From Planomonospora parontospora (GTDB lineage: Bacteria > Actinomycetota > Actinomycetes > Streptosporangiales > Streptosporangiaceae): a stretch of DNA of 45,107 bases. The stretch is from the NCBI GenBank assembly GCA_014647935.1, contig BMQD01000032.1, positions 1 through 45,107 on the forward strand, read 5' to 3'. The first letter of the stretch is position 1. Each line of letters opens with the position of its first letter. A program made the position numbers and the translations under genes. The notes under the pieces were generated by a model. The model was not told the DNA's origin. It did not search any database and worked only from the letters and a program-made list of their open reading frames with translations. Below, one piece after another: positions 23,301 through 30,190 of this stretch.

Positions 23301-25006
23301 ACCCTTCGACGATCGAGGCGCTGGGCCGGGTGAACGTCCTGTGCTTCGACAAGACGGGAACGCTCACCGAGGGGCGCATCACGCTGCGGCGCGTCTCCGA
23401 CGGGCGCACGGGGTACTCCGTCGAGGAGCCGCAGGCCGGGCTGCGGCCGATCGTCGCCGCGGCGCTGCGGGCGAGCCCCCGCGCGGGCGGGGGGAGGGTC
23501 ATCGCCCATCCCACCGACCGAGCCGTCGTCGACGGCGCGCATCGGCTGGGAGTGACCCCGGAGGAGGGGCTGACCGCCTGGCGGCGGGTCGACGAGCTGC
23601 CCTTCGAACCGGAACGCGGCTACCACGCCGTGCTCGGCGTGAGCGGCTCCGGGCACCTGCTGAGCGTCAAGGGCGCCCCGGAGATCGTGCTCGACCGGTG
23701 CACGACGGTGCTCCGGGACGCGCGGGCCGTCCCCCTCGGCGAGGAGCTCAGGCTGGAGCTGGAGCGGGAGGTCGACGCGCTCGCCCGGCAGGGCCACCGG
23801 GTGCTCGCGGTGGCCCAGCGGCCCGCCTCCGACCGGCGCGACCTCGACGGGTCCCGGGTCGGCGGGCTGTGCTTCCTCGGCTTCCTGGGCCTGGCCGACC
23901 CGGTACGGCCCGCCGCCGCCGAGAGCGTCGGGCGCCTGACCAGGGCCGGCGTCCGGGTCGTCATGGTCACCGGGGACCACCCGAGCACCGCCGAGGCGAT
24001 CGCCGCCGAGCTCGGCGTGCTGAACGGCCTGCGCGTCATGACCGGCCCCGAGATGGACGACGTCGACGACGAGATCCTGACGAAGGCGCTGCCCGAGGTC
24101 GCGGTGTTCGCCCGCGCCACCCCGGCGCACAAGACACGGATCGTCTCCTGCCTGCGCCAGGCCGGCGAGACCGTGGCGGTCACCGGCGACGGGGCCAACG
24201 ACGCCCCCGCGATCCGCGCGGCGGACGTCGGGATCGCCCTCGGCTCCCGCGCCACGCCGGCCGCCCGGACGGCGGCGGACGTCGTGGTGACCGACGACCG
24301 CATCGAGACGATCGTCGACGCGATCATCGAGGGCAGGTCCATGTGGAGCTCGGTCCGCGACTCCCTGAGCATCCTGCTCGGCGGCAACATCGGCGAGATC
24401 GCCTTCACGGTCGGCTCCAACCTGCTCACCGGCCGCAGCGCGCTGAACGCCCGGCAGCTGCTGCTGGTCAACCTGCTGACCGACATGCTGCCCGCCCTGG
24501 TGGTGGCCGTACGGCCCCCGGCCGCGGCGAGTCCGGAGCGGCTGATGGCCGAGGGGCCGGAGGGCTCGCTCGGCGCCTCCCTGACCCGCGACATCCACCT
24601 GCGGGCCGTCACCACCGCGGCCGCCGCGGCGGCGGCCTGGCTGGCCGGCCGGCTGACCGGAACCCGCGGGCGGGCGGACACGATCGGGCTGGTCGCCCTG
24701 GTCGCGGCGCAGCTGCTGCAGACCCTCGCCAAAGGCGGGCGGGACCCGGTGGTCGTGCTCGCGGCGCTGGCCTCCCTCGCCGCCCTGGGCCTCGTCGTCT
24801 CGACTCCGGGGGTCAGCCGGTTCTTCGGTTCACGCCCCCTCGGACCCCTCGGGTGGTCCATCGGCCTCGGCGGCGCCGCCGTCGCCACGGTCCTGGGGGC
24901 GGCGGCCGAGCGGTTGCTGCGCGGCGGTGAGCCCGCGGCCCGGCGGCGGGAGGGCGCCGCCGGGCCGGCCGGCCCGGCGGCGCGCACCGTCGACCGGGAG
25001 GAATGA
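20384..25006 (+). CDS. Very large cation-transporting P-type ATPase (CtpI/CtpH-like)
   Basis: A 1540-residue membrane ATPase. The C-terminal half is complete: TGES 832-835, PEGLP 946-950, phosphorylated D989 in DKTGTLT, and hinge GDGAND 1268-1273. PEGLP resembles calcium-type pumps, but the ion is unknown. The N-terminal half begins with a CXXC-less HMA-like fold (about 36-85) and then looks like a degenerate second pump: VDTVVLDAAVLLTGAW with D358-A-A-V-L where DKTGT should be, and ADLGIGVADR near 560 like a hinge region. A 27-bp tandem repeat encodes TGLDGDPTV twice (20678-20731). Usual P-type ATPases have 650-950 residues; CtpI-type proteins of mycobacteria share the great length. Confidence 0.88.
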   Translation: MFLSRLLAVPADVLRDVVPDVLSSVLPRSRRVRACPGGVRIDLHVIGGPGTETAARRLEARLRAVDGVERAEVNGALGCVFVGTGADRSGHEELLSIVTGLDGDPTVTGLDGDPTVTGPDTDAGPEPDTGGGGPHRPRIRVAERHARAAARLFAELTGAGLALAGKAVRLPRLSPAVPALLHLADSTPIVREELNRRIGRPATDTLFTVGHLVGQTLALSPSALLVHAAGSVVHYAEARAARCAWRRLEQDLARVGGAYRHIAKPSLPRPAPLPRGPIERYADVAAPVTLGAYAATRLLSRSGRRSHAMMVAATPKQAKLGRHAFAGAVGRALGRRGAVVLDRHALRRMDRVDTVVLDAAVLLTGAWTVERVLRIADPAGDPYGAAGGRSRADGTDRAGGDGASGEDGTGGDGAGRVDDGTLHARLHALLDPGDPGARREDGEWAVGPATGTGGPAAREIQAWRARGLRPVVVTLRGEPVAVAALTRELHPLAEALVAAAGAAGTVLLAGGDRGLAARFSARRIAPGGARTAAAIRALQVGGHAVAVVSRGGSRDLRDALARADLGIGVADRPGRVPWDADVLGDLDGAHLLLSCLPEAARTSRRSVRLGVAGAGVGALLAVAGPEAASSHRAHLVSHCVSLAALALGELSGRAAGRTPVPVRADGTPWYAMSAADVLTRLGSSSDGIAEEDAAGRRTEAAGEEERPGGGPRSLVRASAQELANPMTPVLAAGAGMSALIGSVLDALLIGGVTVVSAFVGGAQRVSADRALRRLTEDSSVPVRLRRPGGHTRTSAAALVPGDVIELRAGDAVPADCRVLDATGLEVDESPLTGESQLVAKTAAPTVASAVAERSCMLYQGTTVAAGGGRAVVVATGGATEAGRGARLAAGPRPPTGVELRLRELGRRILPLSAGSGLALLAVDLLRGRPLAAGLAPAVSLAVAAVPEGLPFIATVAELAAARRLSKRAALVRNPSTIEALGRVNVLCFDKTGTLTEGRITLRRVSDGRTGYSVEEPQAGLRPIVAAALRASPRAGGGRVIAHPTDRAVVDGAHRLGVTPEEGLTAWRRVDELPFEPERGYHAVLGVSGSGHLLSVKGAPEIVLDRCTTVLRDARAVPLGEELRLELEREVDALARQGHRVLAVAQRPASDRRDLDGSRVGGLCFLGFLGLADPVRPAAAESVGRLTRAGVRVVMVTGDHPSTAEAIAAELGVLNGLRVMTGPEMDDVDDEILTKALPEVAVFARATPAHKTRIVSCLRQAGETVAVTGDGANDAPAIRAADVGIALGSRATPAARTAADVVVTDDRIETIVDAIIEGRSMWSSVRDSLSILLGGNIGEIAFTVGSNLLTGRSALNARQLLLVNLLTDMLPALVVAVRPPAAASPERLMAEGPEGSLGASLTRDIHLRAVTTAAAAAAAWLAGRLTGTRGRADTIGLVALVAAQLLQTLAKGGRDPVVVLAALASLAALGLVVSTPGVSRFFGSRPLGPLGWSIGLGGAAVATVLGAAAERLLRGGEPAARRREGAAGPAGPAARTVDREE
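20678..20750. repeat. 27-bp in-frame tandem repeat in the ATPase gene
   Basis: Two units (20678-20704 and 20705-20731) differ at one base and a third is partial. They add Asp/Gly/Pro-rich linker after the HMA-like domain and keep the frame. Confidence 0.85.
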
Positions 25007-25112
25007 GAAAGCACGCGCGGGCCGGTTCCACGCCGCGGACCCGGCTGCGAATCCGGCCGGGAACGCGGTCCGCGGACCCGGCCCCGAGCGGCTCCGACCC
25101 CTGGGGGTTCCC

Positions 25113-25238
25113 ATGAGCGACTTCCTGTCATCCCTTCTCGCCAAGGCGGCGGTCATCGTGATCGAGGTGCTGACCACGCGGCTGGTCGAGGCGCTCATCG
25201 CCTTCGTGGCGCGCCGCTTCGCCGCGCGGGCGGCCTGA
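25113..25238 (+). CDS. 41-residue hydrophobic small protein
   Basis: MSDFLSSLLAKAAVIVIEVL begins a 41-residue product with one hydrophobic/amphipathic helix and an Arg-rich tail (FVARRFAARAA). A G-run (GGGGG) sits about 6 bases before the ATG. It lies 106 bases downstream of the P-type ATPase, so it may be a small pump-associated membrane peptide. No family was recognised. Confidence 0.55.
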   Translation: MSDFLSSLLAKAAVIVIEVLTTRLVEALIAFVARRFAARAA

Positions 25239-25272
25239 GCGCCCCGCCGTTCCCCGATCCGCGGCCGCCGTC

Positions 25273-26031
25273 CTACGGCCGCCGCGCGACCAGGAGCAGC
25301 CGGGGGCTGCCGAGCCGGAACGGCGCGCCGTCGGCGTCGCCGTACAACCCGACGCCGGCGAACCCGGCCGCGGAGACCAGCCGGACGACCTCCGCCGCGG
25401 TGTAGACGTGCTGCACGGAGGTCCCGCGGTGCTCCTCGGCGCCCCGGCGGAAGGTGAAGGAGGTGATCCAGCGGCCGCCGGCCGCGTCGTACTCGTTGAC
25501 CGAGACGGCCTCGATCCCGCCGAGCGTCATCGGCGGCTCCTCCAGGACCAGGCCGGGCAGCAGCGACTCGGCCACGAACCCGTAGTCCAGGACCAGCGTG
25601 CCTCCCGGGGCGACGAGACCGGCGAGGCCGGCGAGGAACCCCTGGGTTCCGGCGTGCTCCAGGTAGCCGAAGGCGTTGCCCATGCAGATCGCCGCATCGG
25701 CGCGGACGTCGGAGGGCAGGGCCCGCATGTCGCCCAGGCGCAGGTCGACGTCGAGTCCTTCCCGCTCGGCGGTGTGACGGGCGTACCCGACGGCCTCGGC
25801 CGAGACGTCCAGGCCGGTGACCCGGAAACCGCGCCGGGCGAGTTCGAGGGCGTGCCGTCCGCTGCCGCAGGCCACGTCCAGCACCAGCGCGCCGGGACGC
25901 AGCCCGGCCAGGCGGGTGACGAAGTCGACCTCGGCCGCGGTCGCCTGCTGCGGTACGGCCGCCCGCCAGAAGGCGTTGGGCAGCTCGGTGAAGAAGTCCG
26001 CGTACCACGCGGACAGGGAGTCGTGCGACAT
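25273..26031 (-). CDS. Class I SAM-dependent methyltransferase
   Basis: A 252-residue Rossmann-fold methyltransferase. Motif I is VLDVACGSGRH (50-60), GLDVSAEAV supplies the acidic residue for the SAM ribose, and GDMRALP follows as motif II. The C-terminal half is mostly strands (about 150-250), as in the group with an extra beta-rich domain. Substrate unknown. It converges on the ATPase locus with only a 34-base gap. Confidence 0.9.
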   Translation of the reverse strand: MSHDSLSAWYADFFTELPNAFWRAAVPQQATAAEVDFVTRLAGLRPGALVLDVACGSGRHALELARRGFRVTGLDVSAEAVGYARHTAEREGLDVDLRLGDMRALPSDVRADAAICMGNAFGYLEHAGTQGFLAGLAGLVAPGGTLVLDYGFVAESLLPGLVLEEPPMTLGGIEAVSVNEYDAAGGRWITSFTFRRGAEEHRGTSVQHVYTAAEVVRLVSAAGFAGVGLYGDADGAPFRLGSPRLLLVARRP

Positions 26032-26245
26032 TCCGTGTGCTCCAGATCAGGTGCGCGGCGACCGGCGCCGCGCGGGCGAGAGGATCTCTGCGGGACCGGG
26101 GCACGACGGGCGGACGCGTGTCGGCACGCACCGCACTGGCCGATGGAACGGCCGGGTCGTCATCCGCCCCGGGGTGACCGGGCGGTGACCATGGCATCGC
26201 CTTCTCATGATCGGCCGGACGGGACCGGCGGGAACGAGTACGGCC

Positions 26246-26274
26246 AGCGTACGATCCGCCCGGCGGCTTTTCAA
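26246..26274 (-). promoter_or_regulatory. Possible promoter with long leader for the methyltransferase
   Basis: Minus strand: TTGAAA (26274-26269), 17-base spacer, TACGCT (26251-26246). The leader would be about 210 bases. I see no known riboswitch in it. Confidence 0.4.
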
Positions 26275-26325
26275 CGGGATAACCCTGCAGGGGCGGGGCC
26301 GCCGGCGCCGTGAGCGGAGCGGACG

Positions 26326-27279
26326 TCAGGCGTGGGCGGGTCGTTCGTGCTGGGCGTGGGCCGGCGACTCCAGCTGCAGGGTGGCGTGGTGCAGGTCGAA
26401 ACGGTCCTTGAGGCACTCCTGCAGGACGTCCAGCAGCCGCGGGGCGTGGCCGTCGGTGAAGCACTCGTCGTCGATGACGATGTGCGCGCTGAGCGCGGCC
26501 AGGCCCGAGGTGACGGTCCAGGCGTGCAGGTCGTGCACGGCCCGTACGTGCGGCACCGCCAGCAGCTGCGCGCGGACCCGGTCCAGGTCCAGATGGGCGG
26601 GGGTGGCCTCCAGGAGCACGTTGACGGCCGCGTGCAGCAGCTTGAGCGCGCGCGGCACGATGAGCAGGCCGATCAGCACCGCGACGACGGCGTCGGCGCG
26701 GGTGAACCCGGTCAGGTGGGCCACGACCGCGGCGGCGATGACGCCCACGGAGGTGAGCGCGTCGGTGGCCACCTCCAGGAAGGCGCCGCGCAGGTTGAGA
26801 CTCTCGCCCTGCACGCCGATCAGCACCAGCATCGAGGCCAGGTTGCCGACCAGGCCGACGACGCCGAAGAGCAGCATGGAGCCGGTGGCGAGGTGCGGAG
26901 CCTCCGCCGAGACCAGGCGGGAGACCGCCTCGTACAGCACGTACGCCCCGAGGCCGAAGAGCACCGCGGCGTTGACGGCCGCGGCCAGGATCTCGGCCCG
27001 GGCCAGGCCGAAGGTGCGCCTCGAGGTGGCCGGGCGGGCGGCCAGGACGATGGCCGCCAGGGCCAGGGCGATGCCGGCGCTGTCGGTGAGCATGTGCCCG
27101 GCGTCGGCCAGCAGCGCGATGCTGCCCGAGGCCAGTGCCCCGGCCACCTGCACGAGCATGACGGTGCCGGTGATGGCCAGCACGCCGACCAGGCGCCCGC
27201 GGTGGCGGCCGGTCGGACTCAGCTGCCCGTGCCCGTGCCCGTGCCCGTGGCCGTGGCCGTGCGCGTGGTCGGTCCCCAC
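26326..27279 (-). CDS. Cation diffusion facilitator (CzcD/ZnT type)
   Basis: A 317-residue efflux antiporter of Zn/Cd-type metals. A His-Gly run (7 His in residues 5-17) precedes six membrane helices; the transport-site residues D59, H62 and D66 are in LLADAGHMLTD. A C-terminal cytoplasmic metal-binding domain ends the protein. GTG 27279 follows AAGGAGG by 7 bases; the open frame upstream is not family-like. It ends the operon headed by the CmtR-like sensor, so Cd/Pb/Zn efflux under that regulator is likely. Confidence 0.9.
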   Translation of the reverse strand: MGTDHAHGHGHGHGHGHGQLSPTGRHRGRLVGVLAITGTVMLVQVAGALASGSIALLADAGHMLTDSAGIALALAAIVLAARPATSRRTFGLARAEILAAAVNAAVLFGLGAYVLYEAVSRLVSAEAPHLATGSMLLFGVVGLVGNLASMLVLIGVQGESLNLRGAFLEVATDALTSVGVIAAAVVAHLTGFTRADAVVAVLIGLLIVPRALKLLHAAVNVLLEATPAHLDLDRVRAQLLAVPHVRAVHDLHAWTVTSGLAALSAHIVIDDECFTDGHAPRLLDVLQECLKDRFDLHHATLQLESPAHAQHERPAHA

Positions 27280-27313
27280 GAACGGTCCTCCTTCACTGAT
27301 CCGGGGAACGGCT

Positions 27314-27982
27314 TCAACGGCCGCGTGCCGGGGACGATCCGCGTGCCGGAGCGGTGGTGTCCAGGGCGGTGGTGTCCGGGGCGGGCAGGCGGCCCAGGCC
27401 GGGCACGAAGCGGCCCACCCGTGCGGCATACCCCTGGTAGGCGGGGCCATGAGCGGCCAGCAGGTAGGGCTCCTCCACCGCGCGCACCTGCAGTTCGACC
27501 GCGGCCGCCAGCACGGCCAGGGCGAGTACGGCGACCGGGTTGGGCACCATCAGCGTCAGCCCGGCACTGGTGGCGACCATCGCGGTGAAGATCGGGTTGC
27601 GGGCGAGCGCGAACGGGCCGCCGGTGACCAGATCGGTGCGCTCGCCGGCATCCACGCCGATCCGCCAGGAGGCGCCCATGGCCAGCTGGGCGGCCAGCGT
27701 GGCCGCGGTGCCGGAAAGGGCGATCACCAGTCCGGCGGCCGCCACCGCCGGGTGGTCGAGGAGGGCCAGGTCGGCCATGCCGGCTGTGGCGGCGACCGGC
27801 CCGGCCAGACCCAGCGCGATCGCCGCCACGAACGCCGTCTTGGCCCACCAGGCCACCGATCCGGCCGGACCGGCGTCCAGACGCAGGCCGGTGTCGCCGG
27901 TCCGGCGCCGGTGCACCACGGTGCGCCAGCCGAAGGCCAGGCCCATGGCCACCACATACACGATGAGCGCGGTAACGGCCAT
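27314..27982 (-). CDS. Isoprenylcysteine carboxyl methyltransferase-like membrane protein
   Basis: A 222-residue membrane protein with about five hydrophobic segments and the C-terminal ICMT/PEMT signature: ALARNPIFTAM (about 145-155), then EEPYLLAAHGPAYQGYAARV and GRFVPG. In this family these bind SAM and the substrate. Bacterial members have few known substrates. It sits between a CmtR-like sensor (49 bases upstream) and a CDF pump (34 bases downstream), implying a role in metal handling. Start is ATG 27982. Confidence 0.85.
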   Translation of the reverse strand: MAVTALIVYVVAMGLAFGWRTVVHRRRTGDTGLRLDAGPAGSVAWWAKTAFVAAIALGLAGPVAATAGMADLALLDHPAVAAAGLVIALSGTAATLAAQLAMGASWRIGVDAGERTDLVTGGPFALARNPIFTAMVATSAGLTLMVPNPVAVLALAVLAAAVELQVRAVEEPYLLAAHGPAYQGYAARVGRFVPGLGRLPAPDTTALDTTAPARGSSPARGR

Positions 27983-28031
27983 GGTCAGTCCTCGTCGTCG
28001 GCGCGGCGGGCAGGGGCGGAGAGGGCGGCCA

Positions 28032-28373
28032 TCAGCAGCAGCCCTCGGTCTCGGCGGTGGTGCAGCTGCGTTCGGCGTCGGCGGCGACCGCGACCACGGC
28101 GGTGCGCAGGTCGTCCAGGGCGTGGCCGAGCCGGGCGTCGGCCAGTTCGTAGCGGGTGCGCCGGCCCACGGGCGCGGACACGACCAGGCCGCAGTCGCGC
28201 AGGCACGCCAGATGGTTGGACAGGCGGGTGCGGGAGATGCCCAGGGTCTCGGCCAGCTCGGCCGGATGGGCGGGTGCCTCACGCAGCGCGAGGAGGATGC
28301 GGCAGCGGATCGGGTCGGCCAGCGCGCGGCCGAACCGGGCCAGGACCTCGATCTCGGGGGCGATCGTCAACAT
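28032..28373 (-). CDS. cmtR: ArsR/SmtB metal sensor, CmtR-like (Cd/Pb type)
   Basis: A 113-residue winged-helix repressor. Its Cys set matches mycobacterial CmtR: C57 and C61 in the recognition helix (LACLRDC) and a C-terminal C104 near CmtR C102, plus C112 and C113. In CmtR these thiolates bind Cd or Pb and release DNA. ATG 28373 lies 6 bases after TACTAT, so the mRNA is probably leaderless. A CCTGAATTCAGG palindrome overlaps the promoter. It heads the ICMT-CDF operon. Confidence 0.88.
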   Translation of the reverse strand: MLTIAPEIEVLARFGRALADPIRCRILLALREAPAHPAELAETLGISRTRLSNHLACLRDCGLVVSAPVGRRTRYELADARLGHALDDLRTAVVAVAADAERSCTTAETEGCC

Positions 28374-28379
28374 ACCGCG

Positions 28380-28405
28380 ATAGTACAGGAAATCCTGAAT
28401 TCAGG
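28380..28405 (-). promoter_or_regulatory. Promoter and operator of the CmtR-like operon
   Basis: -10 TACTAT (28385-28380, minus strand) lies next to the perfect palindrome CCTGAATTCAGG (28394-28405), which occupies the spacer. The site is AT-rich against the background and well placed for autorepression. Confidence 0.6.
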
Positions 28406-28606
28406 GAATTATGTATATTCGAACGAGGTTCAGCGGCCCGGTCATCCGCCTGCCGCGGCGGAGGGCGCGCCAGCGTGCCGCCGACGCCTCCGCGGGCGAC
28501 GGTCAGTGCGGCGCCGCGAGCGGTCCCGGGACTCGTCCGTTCGACATCGGTTTGATCATGGCGAACGGACGAATCCCGGAAAAGACGAGGTCTCCCCATA
28601 TGCGGC

Positions 28607-28644
28607 GAGGGCCGGGTCCTCCACCGGGGGAGGACCCGGCCCTC
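28607..28644 (-). terminator. Strong stem-loop terminator
   Basis: GAGGGCCGGGTCCTCC, 6-base loop, GGAGGACCCGGCCCTC: a perfect 16-bp stem, 36 bases after the DoxX stop on the minus strand. It should end the LPMO-DoxX transcript. Confidence 0.85.
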
Positions 28645-28680
28645 GGAAGGGGGTGCGGGGTCTCCGCCACCCGGAGATCC

Positions 28681-29133
28681 TCACCCCTCCCGGATGAGGG
28701 ATGCGTCCGGGAGGGGCGGGAGCCCGTCGTTCCGGCCGGAGACGCGGTACCTGGCGGCGAGGGCGTCCAGCGACCAGGAACCGCCGCCGGTCACGGCCAG
28801 CAGGAGGAAGGACCAGGAGAAGAGGGCGGCGGCCTCACCTCCGTTGACCATGGGGAACAGCCCGCCGGGCTGGTGCACGACGAAGTAGGCGTAGGCCATG
28901 GTCCCCGAGCAGAGCAGCGCGGCGGCGCGGGTGGCCAGGCCGAGCATCACCAGGCCGCCCGCACCGAGTTCGATCACCGCCGCCCACCATCCGGGCCATT
29001 CGGCGAACTCCGGGGCCCGCCCGCCGTGCGGGCCGCCGAGGACGCCGAACAGGGTGGCCGCCCCGTGACAGGCGAACAGCAACCCGATCGCCGTCCGGGC
29101 CAGCGACAGCGCCGTGTCGCGGATCAGGTCCAT
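28681..29133 (-). CDS. DoxX family membrane protein
   Basis: A 150-residue protein with four hydrophobic helices: RTAIGLLFACHGAATLFGVL (about 13-32) opens the DoxX pattern, and helix 2 holds ELGAGGLVMLGL. DoxX proteins are small quinone/redox-linked membrane proteins of unclear chemistry. Its ATG follows the LPMO stop by one base with no good Shine-Dalgarno, so it is probably translated by coupling. Electron supply to the secreted copper LPMO is a speculative but attractive link. Confidence 0.88.
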   Translation of the reverse strand: MDLIRDTALSLARTAIGLLFACHGAATLFGVLGGPHGGRAPEFAEWPGWWAAVIELGAGGLVMLGLATRAAALLCSGTMAYAYFVVHQPGGLFPMVNGGEAAALFSWSFLLLAVTGGGSWSLDALAARYRVSGRNDGLPPLPDASLIREG

Positions 29134-29134
29134 G

Positions 29135-29869
29135 TCAGACCCGCTGCCAGAGCGCGGGGACGTTCGGCGGTTCCCAGCCCGCGATGGCGGTGTGCGCCTG
29201 GAGGCACCGGTAGGTCGCGCCGCCGTAGGTGACCTGGGAGCCCGCCGTGTAGGCGGTGCCCGCCTTCCAGGTCCCGCCCGGCGTCACGGTCGGTGTCGGG
29301 GTGGGCGTGGGGCTCTGCGTCGGAGTGGGTGTCGGGGTGGGTGTGGGGGTGGTCCCGCCGCCGCCGATCTGCAGGTCGATGCAGGCGTAGAAGGCGTTGG
29401 CGGTGTCGGCGATGTTCCAGATGGCCAGGACCTTCTGCCGGCCGCTGAACCCGGCCAGGTTCACCGCGTGCGACACGGTCGCGCCGGGCTGCCTGCCGCC
29501 GTCGTTGAAGGTGGCGATCCGGGTGTTGCCGATGTAGTACTCCCACGTGCTGGTGGCGTGGCGGGCGGTCAGCACCCAGTTGAAGGTGACGCCGGTGCCG
29601 ACGGGGGTCGCGGGCCACGCCTTGCTCTCGTCGCTGAGCTGGGCGAACCGGGCGACGCCGCCGTGGCAGTTGCGCTGGCCCTTGGGTCCCTCCACGCTCT
29701 GCGGCTCGTAGACGATGGGGCCGCAGCCGGTGACGCGGCCCTGGGCGCACATGGCCTGGCGGCTGGGCGGGGACGACACGTACCCGTGGGCCAGGGCCGG
29801 TGCGGCGGTGAGGACGGTGGCTCCGAAGGTGACGAACGCCGTTGCGACGATCATCGCTGTTCTTCGCAT
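29135..29869 (-). CDS. AA10 lytic polysaccharide monooxygenase with CBM5_12
   Basis: A 244-residue secreted copper enzyme that oxidatively cleaves chitin or cellulose. The signal peptide ends at A27, exposing H28, which with H104 forms the copper histidine brace; F160 is the likely axial residue. A Pro-Thr repeat linker (about 173-195) leads to a CBM5_12 chitin-binding module (about 198-244) ending GWEPPNVPALWQRV. AAGGAG lies 5 bases before ATG 29869. The promoter holds a ROK operator core in its spacer. The sequence type favours chitin; cellulose activity is not excluded. Confidence 0.93.
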   Translation of the reverse strand: MRRTAMIVATAFVTFGATVLTAAPALAHGYVSSPPSRQAMCAQGRVTGCGPIVYEPQSVEGPKGQRNCHGGVARFAQLSDESKAWPATPVGTGVTFNWVLTARHATSTWEYYIGNTRIATFNDGGRQPGATVSHAVNLAGFSGRQKVLAIWNIADTANAFYACIDLQIGGGGTTPTPTPTPTPTQSPTPTPTPTVTPGGTWKAGTAYTAGSQVTYGGATYRCLQAHTAIAGWEPPNVPALWQRV

Positions 29870-30190
29870 GGTTGCTCCTTGGCTGGGGGGCTGCCAGGAA
29901 CATAAAGGAAAGTTTCCTAACAGTAAACCGATGGCTGACTTTTCCTGATATTTAATGTCATGAACGAACTTCGCCCCAGGTGTCCGTGCCACCGGGAGAA
30001 GGGGGATCCCGCGGCCGTCCTGCGGCGGCTTCGCCCGGGCGGGCCGCCCCCGGGGAAGCGGCGACCGCGAGGTGGAGCCGTGCTCGGACCGCGGCGGCCG
30101 TGGCCGCCCGCCGCGGGGGTTCCCCTCTCTCGTCATCCGGTGGATGCGGCGGGCGGCCCCGGTCTCGCCCGCCGCGAAGGACCTGTCCGG
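29870..30190. other. 321-base spacer between LPMO and metalloprotease genes
   Basis: Contains the LPMO promoter near 29.9 kb. The rest (29940-30190) is G/C-rich with short self-complementary runs (for example CGCCCGGGCGGGC near 30030) that may end the protease transcript. No gene recognised. Confidence 0.5.
29899..29927 (-). promoter_or_regulatory. LPMO promoter with embedded ROK-type operator
   Basis: Minus strand: -35 TTTACT (29927-29922), 17-base spacer, -10 TATGTT (29904-29899). The palindrome core AGGAAAGTTTCCT (29906-29918) fills the spacer. Its plus-strand 16-mer 29906-29921 equals 14154-14169 in the ROK operator. The left outer arm is degenerate here. Confidence 0.7.

Larger units (their letters stand above)
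28374..28680. other. 307-base spacer between metal operon and DoxX
   Basis: Holds the CmtR-like promoter at one end, a 16-bp inverted repeat with one G-T pair and an 18-base loop (28528-28543 with 28562-28577), and the 28607-28644 terminator. No convincing coding frame. Confidence 0.6.

Noticed and set aside
20393-24598. 1401-codon open frame on the minus strand opposite the P-type ATPase
   Set aside because: It is the shadow of a very GC-rich gene; the product is Arg/Gly/Pro-rich with no domain, while the plus strand has all P-type motifs.
26041-26190. Leader peptide or upstream gene in the methyltransferase leader
   Set aside because: The only frame with a ribosome-like site runs into the methyltransferase in another frame and has no resemblance to a gene.
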